64,000 nucleotides of DNA from Bradyrhizobium iriomotense. GTDB lineage: Bacteria > Pseudomonadota > Alphaproteobacteria > Rhizobiales > Xanthobacteraceae. The DNA lies in contig NZ_JAFCJZ010000005.1 in NCBI RefSeq assembly GCF_018130765.1, forward strand, positions 124,001 through 188,000, given 5' to 3'. Below, piece by piece: positions 18,959 through 25,657 of this stretch; the stretch's first letter is position 1, and every line of letters starts with the position of its first letter. A program made the position numbers and the translations under genes. Below the pieces are notes generated by a model. That model ran no database searches. It worked only from the letters and a program-made list of their open reading frames with translations, and was not told the origin of the DNA.

Positions 18959-19903
18959 ATGCGTAGTTCAAAAGTATTTGCGACAATCATTGCCCTTACG
19001 ACCGCCACTCCGGTGCTCGCCGACGACGTCAAGGTCGGCGTCGGCATCTCCGGATGGACCGGCTTCGCGCCGCTGACGCTGGCGAAGGAAGCCGGCATTT
19101 TCAAGAAGAACGGCCTCGACGTCACGATCAAGAAGATCCCGCAGAAGGATCGCCATCTTGCGATCGCCTCCGGCGACATCCAGTGCGCGGCCACCACGGT
19201 CGAGACCTGGATCTCCTGGAACGCCAACGGCGTCGCCACCAAGCAGATCTTCCAGCTCGACAAGAGTTTTGGCGCCGACGGCATGGCCGTGCGCAACGAC
19301 ATCGCCGCAATCAAGGATCTCAAGGGCAAGACGGTCGCAGCGTCCGCGCCGGGCACCTCGCCCTATTTCGCGCTGGCCTGGATGCTCAAGAAGAACGGCC
19401 TCACCGTGAAGGACGTCACTGTCGTCAACCTTGAGCCGGCTGCGGCTGCGCAGGCCTTCGTCTCCGGCCAGAACGACGCCGCGATGACTTATGAGCCGTA
19501 TCTGTCGACGGTGCGTGCCGCGCCCGACAAGGGCAAGATCATCGCGACCACGCTGGACTATCCGATGGTCATGGACACCTTCGGCTGCACGCCGAAATTC
19601 CTCACCGAGAATCCCAAGGCAGCCAAGGCGCTCGCCGACAGCTATTTCGAGGCGCTCGACATGATCGCCAAGGACCAGGCCAAGGCCTATGAGATCATGG
19701 GCGCGGACGTGAAGCAGACCGGCGAGCAGTTCGGCAACTCGGCCAAGTACCTGCGCTGGCAGGACAAGGCCGCGAACCAGAAGTTCTTCGCCGGCGATTT
19801 CCTGACCTTCAACAAGGAGGCCGCCGAGCTCCTGCTCGAGGTCGGTATCATCAAGGCTGCGCCGAAGGTCGAGGACCTCTACGACGCGAGCTTCATCAAG
19901 TAA
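18959..19903 (+). CDS. NitT/TauT-type ABC transporter substrate-binding protein
   Basis: The 314-residue protein has a signal peptide cut about TPVLA|DD. The mature protein starts KVGVGISGWTGFAPLTLAKEAGIFKKNGLDV, the start pattern of NMT1/THI5-like and SsuA/TauA/NrtA binding proteins. It would capture a small nitrogen- or sulfur-containing solute in the periplasm. AGAGGA lies 8 bp before the ATG at 18959; earlier in-frame starts lie in or near hutC. It follows hutC by 106 bp and is followed by a permease and an ATPase. It differs from the HutX proteins of the betaine-type histidine importer, so histidine is not proven as substrate. Confidence 0.88.
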   Translation: MRSSKVFATIIALTTATPVLADDVKVGVGISGWTGFAPLTLAKEAGIFKKNGLDVTIKKIPQKDRHLAIASGDIQCAATTVETWISWNANGVATKQIFQLDKSFGADGMAVRNDIAAIKDLKGKTVAASAPGTSPYFALAWMLKKNGLTVKDVTVVNLEPAAAAQAFVSGQNDAAMTYEPYLSTVRAAPDKGKIIATTLDYPMVMDTFGCTPKFLTENPKAAKALADSYFEALDMIAKDQAKAYEIMGADVKQTGEQFGNSAKYLRWQDKAANQKFFAGDFLTFNKEAAELLLEVGIIKAAPKVEDLYDASFIK

Positions 19904-19946
19904 CCTCTCGCAAGCTGCCGGTTCCGCCGGAAGGCGGAGCCGGCGC

Positions 19947-20744
19947 ATGACTATTCGGATAGACAGTTTGATGCGTCCCCTGGACCCTGTGACATCGAGG
20001 CAGCGCGTGGCCTTTGGCCTCGCGTTCTTCGTGCTGTTCGTCGCCCTCTGGTCATGGGCGACCTTCGGCGGCCATGTGTCGAAGACCTTCCTCGCTAACC
20101 CGCTGACCATGGTGCAGGAAGGTTATGACCTCTTGGCCAAGCAGGGATTCGTCTACGACATCGGTATGACGATCTGGCGTGTCGTCGGCGGCTTTGTGCT
20201 CGCGGCGATCATCGCGGTGCCGCTCGGTGTGCTGATGGGCGCCTACAAGCCGATCGAGGCGTTTCTCGAGCCGTTCGTGTCCTTTGCGCGCTATCTGCCC
20301 GCCTCCGCCTTCATCCCGCTGTTGATCCTGTGGGCCGGCATCGGCGAACTGCAGAAGCTGCTCGTGATCTTCATCGGCTCGGTGTTCCAGGTCATCCTGA
20401 TGGTCGCGGTGACGGTCGGCGCGACGCGGCGCGACCTGGTCGAGGCCGCCTACACATTGGGGGCCCGGGACCGCGGCATCATCCGCCGTGTGCTGCTGCC
20501 CTCTTCCGCGCCCGAGATCGCGGAGATCCTGCGGCTGGTGCTGGGCTGGGCCTGGACCTATGTCATCGTCGCCGAGCTGATCGGCTCATCGTCCGGCATC
20601 GGCCACATGATCACTGACAGCCAGGCCCTGCTCAACACCGGCCAGATCATCTTCGGCATCATCGTGATCGGACTGATCGGGCTCGTCTCCGACTTCCTGT
20701 TCAAGGCGTTCAACGCCTGGCTGTTCCCGTGGAGGCTCGCATGA
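19947..20744 (+). CDS. NitT/TauT-type ABC transporter permease
   Basis: The 265-residue inner-membrane protein has about six hydrophobic segments and the permease EAA loop as VEAAYTLGARDRGIIRRVLLPSSAPEI, followed by GWAWTYVIVAELIGSSSGIGHMI, as in SsuC/TauC-like permeases. It should pair as a homodimer with the ATPase encoded next, which overlaps its stop by ATGA. It lies 43 bp after the binding-protein gene, and a GGAG-containing stretch precedes the ATG. It is part of the rightward hutF-hutC-linked operon. Confidence 0.9.
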   Translation: MTIRIDSLMRPLDPVTSRQRVAFGLAFFVLFVALWSWATFGGHVSKTFLANPLTMVQEGYDLLAKQGFVYDIGMTIWRVVGGFVLAAIIAVPLGVLMGAYKPIEAFLEPFVSFARYLPASAFIPLLILWAGIGELQKLLVIFIGSVFQVILMVAVTVGATRRDLVEAAYTLGARDRGIIRRVLLPSSAPEIAEILRLVLGWAWTYVIVAELIGSSSGIGHMITDSQALLNTGQIIFGIIVIGLIGLVSDFLFKAFNAWLFPWRLA

Positions 20745-21526
20745 CGATCCTCAAGGTCGAACAGGTCTCGCGAACCTTCCCTGCACGCCACGGCAACGCG
20801 CCGACGCGGGCGCTGGAGCCCACCGACCTCACCATCGGCAACAACGACTTCGTCACCATCCTCGGCCCGTCCGGCTGCGGCAAGTCCACGCTGCTGCGCA
20901 TCGTTGCGGGCCTGGATCGCCCGACCAGCGGACGCGTCACGCTCGACGGGCGCGAAGTGACCGGCCCGGGCGCCGATCGCGGCATGGTGTTCCAGTCCTA
21001 CACGTTGTTTCCATGGCTCACCGTGCGAGAGAACATCGCCTTTGGCCTGCGCGAGCGCGGCGTGGCCGAGGCGGAGCGAAACAAGATCGCGGATGCCTTC
21101 ATCCGCCAAGTCGGGTTGTCCGGCTTCGAGAACCATTGGCCCAAACAGCTCTCCGGCGGCATGCAGCAGCGCACCGCGATCGCCCGCGCGCTCGCCAATG
21201 ATCCAAAAATCCTTTTGCTCGACGAGCCCTTCGGCGCGCTGGACAACCAGACCCGCGCCCTGATGCAGGAAATGCTGCTCGGGATCTGGGAGCGTGACCA
21301 GAAGACAGTGCTGTTCGTGACCCACGACATCGAGGAGGCTATCTTCCTCGGCAGCCGCGTCATTGTCATGAGCGCCCGCCCCGGCCGCATCAAGGCCGAG
21401 ATTACCGTGGACCTGCCGCATCCACGCTCGTACAAGATCAAGACCACGCCCGAATTCGTCCAGCTGAAGGAGCGGCTGGTCGAGGAAATCCGCACCGAGG
21501 CGCTGAAGGTTGCCGAACATGCCTGA
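20741..21526 (+). CDS. NitT/TauT-type ABC transporter ATPase
   Basis: The 261-residue ATPase has Walker A GPSGCGKSTLL, Q-loop MVFQSYTLFPWLTV, signature LSGGMQQRTAIARAL, Walker B ILLLDEPFGALD and switch His in FVTHDIEEA. It drives the importer formed with the preceding permease. The ATG at 20741 overlaps the permease stop and has GGAGG 5 bp upstream, so a GTG start at 20729 is rejected. Its end overlaps the M20 hydrolase gene by 8 bp, so transport and hydrolysis are likely translated together. Confidence 0.94.
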   Translation: MTILKVEQVSRTFPARHGNAPTRALEPTDLTIGNNDFVTILGPSGCGKSTLLRIVAGLDRPTSGRVTLDGREVTGPGADRGMVFQSYTLFPWLTVRENIAFGLRERGVAEAERNKIADAFIRQVGLSGFENHWPKQLSGGMQQRTAIARALANDPKILLLDEPFGALDNQTRALMQEMLLGIWERDQKTVLFVTHDIEEAIFLGSRVIVMSARPGRIKAEITVDLPHPRSYKIKTTPEFVQLKERLVEEIRTEALKVAEHA

Positions 21527-22751
21527 CACCCAGTCCCACGCCAATGGCGAGCGTGTCCTCGCCGACCTCAATGCACTGCGCGCCATCGGCGCCTACAAGA
21601 CCGGCGTGCACAAGCCGACCTTTTCCGAGCCGCATAGGCAATCGCTGGACTGGCTGGTGCGGAAGCTGCCCGACGCGGGCCTCTCGGCCGCGATCGACGG
21701 CATCGGCAATGTGTTCGGAACGAGCACGAAGCCCGGGCGGAAGCTGCTGGCGGGCTCGCATCTGGAGAGCCAGAACTATGCCGGCTGGCTCGATGGCCCG
21801 CTTGGCGTCATCTATGCGCTCGAAGCCGCCCGCGTGCTCAATGCCGATCCCTCCGTGAAGGGCGCCGTCGAAGTCGCCGCCTGGTGCGACGAAGAGGGGC
21901 ATTTCGGCAGCTTCCTCGGCTCGCGCTCCTATGTCGGGCAGGTGACCGAGGCCGAGATCGACGCCGCGCGCGATCGCACCGGCGGCCGCGCCATGCGCGA
22001 TGCCCTCGCCGAGATGGGTCTCTCGGGACGCGCACGTGTCGCGGTCGAACCTGGACGGCACATCGGATATCTGGAAGCCCATATCGAGCAGGGCGACACG
22101 CTCGAAAGCGGCAAGCTCGCGATCGGCGTCGTGACGTCCATCGTCGGCATCTGGCAATACCGGATCAATTTCACCGGCGAGCAGAACCACGCCGGCACCA
22201 CGCGGATGGCGGTGCGCAAGGACGCCGGTCTCGCGCTGGCAAAATTCTGCGTTGCTATCGATGAACGTTTTCCGGCCGCGTGCGGTCCGCGCACGGTCTG
22301 GACCACCGGCCGCATCACGCTCGAGCCGGGCGCGCCGAGCATCATTCCGGGCGGTGCCGAGATGTTATTCCAGATCCGCGATGACAATCCCGCCGTCATC
22401 GCACGGCTGGAAGAGTTGCTGCGGACCATGGCGAACGAGGCCAGCGCGAAGGGCCCCTGCTCCGTCACCGTGGAGAAGATTCGCACCGGCGCGCCCGCGA
22501 TGATGAACGCGAGCTTTCAGGATGCGATCGAGGCGGCGAGCAAGGCTCTTGCCGACGGACGCTCCATCCGCATGCCCAGCGGCGCCGGCCACGATGCGCA
22601 GATGCTCTCGACCGTGATGCCGGCCGGCATGCTGTTCGTGCCGTCGATCGGCGGCATCAGCCATCACTGGACCGAGAATACCGCCGATGCCGATATCGTC
22701 ACCGGCGCGCAGGTCTTCGTCGATGCCTGCCGGCGCATCCTCAGCGGCTAG
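21519..22751 (+). CDS. M20-family amidohydrolase (N-carbamoyl amino acid / allantoate / ureidopropionase type)
   Basis: The 410-residue zinc hydrolase has the metal ligands in LLAGSHLES, WLDGPLGV, CDEEGHFG, YLEAHIEQG and GISHHWTE, and the dimerisation-domain motif NHAGTTRM. The family cleaves N-carbamoyl or ureido groups, for example from N-carbamoyl-amino acids, beta-ureidopropionate or allantoate, releasing ammonia and CO2. The start at 21519 lies inside the ABC ATPase gene; a TTG at 21510 is rejected. Its place after an importer and inside a hut-linked operon suggests nitrogen recovery from an imported ureido or N-acyl compound. The exact substrate is unknown. A role on N-formylglutamate is possible but unsupported by motif. 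Confidence 0.88.
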   Translation: MPDTQSHANGERVLADLNALRAIGAYKTGVHKPTFSEPHRQSLDWLVRKLPDAGLSAAIDGIGNVFGTSTKPGRKLLAGSHLESQNYAGWLDGPLGVIYALEAARVLNADPSVKGAVEVAAWCDEEGHFGSFLGSRSYVGQVTEAEIDAARDRTGGRAMRDALAEMGLSGRARVAVEPGRHIGYLEAHIEQGDTLESGKLAIGVVTSIVGIWQYRINFTGEQNHAGTTRMAVRKDAGLALAKFCVAIDERFPAACGPRTVWTTGRITLEPGAPSIIPGGAEMLFQIRDDNPAVIARLEELLRTMANEASAKGPCSVTVEKIRTGAPAMMNASFQDAIEAASKALADGRSIRMPSGAGHDAQMLSTVMPAGMLFVPSIGGISHHWTENTADADIVTGAQVFVDACRRILSG

Positions 22752-22769
22752 GCGGCTGATGCCGGCATC

Positions 22770-23483
22770 ATGACCGCGGGCGAACCTTATACCGAGGCGA
22801 CAACCGGTTATTGGCAGGAATTGACGCCGGACATTCCCGCGCGCTTCTCGGCGACGGCACCCTATCGCTTCGGCTATCCTGTCACCCTGCCCTGCGGCGG
22901 CATCCTGGTCCTGCCGCTGCGGCAGTTGCCCGATGGCGTTCACGCGGTCGCCTCGCTGATCGCCAACCAGGCCTCGCACCTCGTTGTCGCAGCGCTCGCC
23001 GACCACATGGCGACACCGGCGCGCGCATTCGAGGCTGAGATCATTGTCGGATTACCGACCCTCGGCCTTGCCTTTGCGTCGCTGGTCGCCGAACGGCTCG
23101 GACACCCGCGCTATGTCCCGCTCGGCTATTCGCGCAAGTTCTGGTACGACGACGCGCTGTTCGAGCCCGTCACTTCGATCACCAGTCCCGAGGCCGGCAA
23201 GAAGTTGCGGCTGGATCCGAATCTGCTGCCCCTGCTCGAGGGACGCCGGGTGGTGCTGGTCGATGATGCGATCTCGACCGGAACGACCGCGATCGCCGCC
23301 GCGCGCCTGCTGCAGAGGATCGGCGCCGAGATTGCCGGCATGGTCGTCGCGATGAAGCAAACCAACCGCTGGCAGGCCTCGACCGCTGCGCTTCCGGTTC
23401 GCGCCGTCTACGGCTGCCCGCTCTTCCAGCGTAGCGAGGCCGGCTGGATGCCGCTGACCGAAACGCAGCCCGCCATTCCCTGA
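22770..23483 (+). CDS. phosphoribosyltransferase-family protein
   Basis: The 237-residue protein has the PRPP-binding loop VVLVDDAISTGTTAIAA (around residues 157-173) and upstream elements AEIIVGLPTLGLAFASLVAERLG and YVPLGYSRKFWYDD, as in adenine/orotate-like type I phosphoribosyltransferases. It could salvage a purine or pyrimidine base with PRPP. It starts 18 bp after the M20 hydrolase gene and closes the operon. That pairing points to a base-derived or ureide nitrogen source. No ribosome site is clear before the ATG. The base substrate cannot be inferred. Confidence 0.82.
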   Translation: MTAGEPYTEATTGYWQELTPDIPARFSATAPYRFGYPVTLPCGGILVLPLRQLPDGVHAVASLIANQASHLVVAALADHMATPARAFEAEIIVGLPTLGLAFASLVAERLGHPRYVPLGYSRKFWYDDALFEPVTSITSPEAGKKLRLDPNLLPLLEGRRVVLVDDAISTGTTAIAAARLLQRIGAEIAGMVVAMKQTNRWQASTAALPVRAVYGCPLFQRSEAGWMPLTETQPAIP

Positions 23484-23621
23484 CTGGCCAGGCGCCGATC
23501 GCAACGCTCTCGGACGCTGCGAGGTAGCGTCTTGAGCAGGATTGGGCAAATCCTGACCGCTTTGGGTAAGACGCCGGTTCGCACAACACCTAGCCTGCCC
23601 GCCCTACGCGAGAAGGCTCAC

Positions 23622-24542
23622 ATGTCCGACGTCCCCGCCGCAACGCCCGCCTCCATCGTCGAAGCCCTGAAAGCCGTTGCCGGCAATCCGCCGAAGGTCC
23701 GCGCCAGCTTCGCCAAGGGCTGGTGCGTTCGCGGCACCTACACGCCGTCGGACCGGGCGGGCAAGGTCACGCGATCGCAAAGCTTCACGAGGCCATCGCG
23801 CGTACTGGCACGCTTCTCGGTCGGCGGCGGTAACCCTGACGTCGCCGACACCAACAATCTGGTGCTGCGCGGCTTCAGCTTCAAGCTCGGCGACGACGAT
23901 CATCGCTCGGATATCCTCGTGGAGAGCGCGCCCGTGCATTTTGCGCGAACGCTCGACCAGATGCTGGCCTTCCTCGAGGCGCGCATGCCGGGGCACGACG
24001 GCAAGCCGGATATGGCGAAGTTGAAGGCCTTCTCGGCGGCCAACCCCGAGACGCTCAACCAGGCGAACTACATCGCCGCGCGCCTGCTGCCTGGAAGCCT
24101 TGCCGGCACGACCTATTGGGGCGTGCATTCCTTTCCCGCGACCAACGCGGAGAACGAGACGCGCTTCATCAAGTTCAAGGTCGCCCCGGCCCGCGGCGAG
24201 ATCACGCTGAGCGCGGACGAAGCCAGGACCAAGCCGGCCGATTTCCTGCGCGACGAGCTAGGCAGCCGGATCGCTACGGGCCATGTCCGCTTCAACGTGA
24301 TGGCGCTGCTCGACCGCCCGGGCGATCCCACCATGGACGTCACCATGCGCTGGCCGGATGAGGATGATCGCGAGGAGGTGCGGCTCGGCACGATCGTGAT
24401 CACGGGCTTCGAGCCGGACTCCGCCTGTGACGCCTCCATCTTCAATCCGGCCAACCTTGCCGACGGCATCGGGTATCCACCGGACGAGATCTTTGCGGCG
24501 CGGTGCGCCGCCTACACTATCTCACTCGCTAAACGGCGCTGA
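23622..24542 (+). CDS. catalase-family peroxidase lacking the usual distal histidine
   Basis: The 306-residue protein has the catalase core only, as in catalase-related peroxidases. LARFSVGGGNPDVADTNNLVLRGFSFKL and ESAPVHFARTLDQMLAFLEAR are recognisable, and a C-terminal RCAAYTISLAKR carries the tyrosine that would bind heme. The position of the distal catalytic histidine (NHAKG in small catalases) reads SFAKG here, so peroxide dismutation may be weak or absent. GAGAAGG lies before the ATG at 23622, chosen over a TTG at 23532. No signal peptide is seen, so it is probably cytoplasmic. The AraC gene faces it 13 bp away. Confidence 0.85.
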   Translation: MSDVPAATPASIVEALKAVAGNPPKVRASFAKGWCVRGTYTPSDRAGKVTRSQSFTRPSRVLARFSVGGGNPDVADTNNLVLRGFSFKLGDDDHRSDILVESAPVHFARTLDQMLAFLEARMPGHDGKPDMAKLKAFSAANPETLNQANYIAARLLPGSLAGTTYWGVHSFPATNAENETRFIKFKVAPARGEITLSADEARTKPADFLRDELGSRIATGHVRFNVMALLDRPGDPTMDVTMRWPDEDDREEVRLGTIVITGFEPDSACDASIFNPANLADGIGYPPDEIFAARCAAYTISLAKRR

Positions 24543-24555
24543 GCGCTCGCGCGCT

Positions 24556-25488
24556 TCACGTCTCGCCGCTGGAGTCGCCAAGCGCCTCGCGGCGCCACGC
24601 TGCGGGGCTGACGCCAGCGATCGAGGAGAACACGCGCGTGAAGTGGCTCTGGTTGGCAAACCCGGCCGAGATCGCGATCTCCGACAATGGCAGGTCGCGG
24701 ACACCCATCAACTGCTTGGCCGCCTTGACACGCTGCTGCAGCAGCCATTGGTGCGGCGGCATGCCGACGGAGATTCGAAATGCGCGCGAGAAATGGCTGA
24801 CCGACAGGTCGAGCTCGGCCGCGATCTTCTCCAGCGAAAGCTTGCCGCTGAGGTCCGATTCGAGCCGCTCGCAGGCGCGCTTCGCCTGCCATGGAGCGAG
24901 CCCCCCGCGTGCCACTCCGGACGTGCGCTGAAGTCCACCATAGGACTGGGCGACATGGGCGGTGAGCCCGAGCATCATATGGTCGATGAAGAGCTGATTG
25001 GCCTCGTCCGGCCTGCGCAGCCCTTCCTGCAGCGATGCGCCGATGTGGCGGACGATTGCATCGTCATGGCCAACGCCGACCTGACAGTCGAGTTCGTCTA
25101 CCCGCGGCGCACCGCACTGCCGGGCGATGCCGTCGAGCGCCGAGCGTGGAATGTAGAAGAACAGCGAGTGGAACGGCTTGTCGATCACGTAGCGCGGATC
25201 GCGCTTGAGGTCATAGAGATAGGTCGTACCGGCGCGGACGTCAGCCCTCATGACGGATTTGCCGCGCTCCCAGAGCTCGCAATCCGGGTAATCGTGCAGC
25301 TTCAGGCTGACCAGGAAGGCGTCCTCCGCGGCCAGCGAGCCGGACAGGCCGCGCTCCGGATGGTCATTCCGGGTCTCGGTGACCGCCAGCTCGGCGCTGC
25401 GCAGCGAGCGCGCCACCAGCGCGGGCGGCGCGTCCTTCAAACGCAGGAACTGCCCAAGCCTCTGCCCGTAGGCGCCTGCCTGTGTCAT
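24556..25488 (-). CDS. AraC-family transcriptional regulator
   Basis: The 310-residue protein has an N-terminal part of about 200 residues with no clear effector motif and a C-terminal AraC domain. The first helix-turn-helix is LSLEKIAAELDLSVSHFSRAF and the second is LPLSEIAISAGFANQSHFTRVF, followed by GVSPAAWRR. It binds DNA as an activator or repressor; the ligand is unknown. The start is the ATG at 25488 with AAGGA 9 bp upstream; a longer frame to 25599 has no such support. Its upstream region holds repeated CAAATG words that may be its own operator. Confidence 0.9.
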   Translation of the reverse strand: MTQAGAYGQRLGQFLRLKDAPPALVARSLRSAELAVTETRNDHPERGLSGSLAAEDAFLVSLKLHDYPDCELWERGKSVMRADVRAGTTYLYDLKRDPRYVIDKPFHSLFFYIPRSALDGIARQCGAPRVDELDCQVGVGHDDAIVRHIGASLQEGLRRPDEANQLFIDHMMLGLTAHVAQSYGGLQRTSGVARGGLAPWQAKRACERLESDLSGKLSLEKIAAELDLSVSHFSRAFRISVGMPPHQWLLQQRVKAAKQLMGVRDLPLSEIAISAGFANQSHFTRVFSSIAGVSPAAWRREALGDSSGET

Positions 25489-25564
25489 CGGCTTGTCCTT
25501 CTGTGGAAGCTCAAGTGCAGGCCACAGTATCCCGCAAATTGCAAGGCACATCATCCGACATCCG

Positions 25565-25629
25565 CAAATGGTTGTCCACGCACGCTCGCGCGAGGCCATC
25601 CGGCATTTTCACAAATGCACGACAAATGC
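25565..25629. promoter_or_regulatory. CAAATG repeats upstream of the araC-type gene
   Basis: CAAATG occurs at 25565, 25612 and 25623. The last two are part of ACAAATGC copies exactly 11 bp apart. AraC proteins bind direct repeats one helical turn apart, so these are candidate sites for the regulator encoded just downstream on the minus strand. Confidence 0.4.
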
Positions 25630-25657
25630 CGCAAGTTCCCATGCCAGCCTCGCGGCG

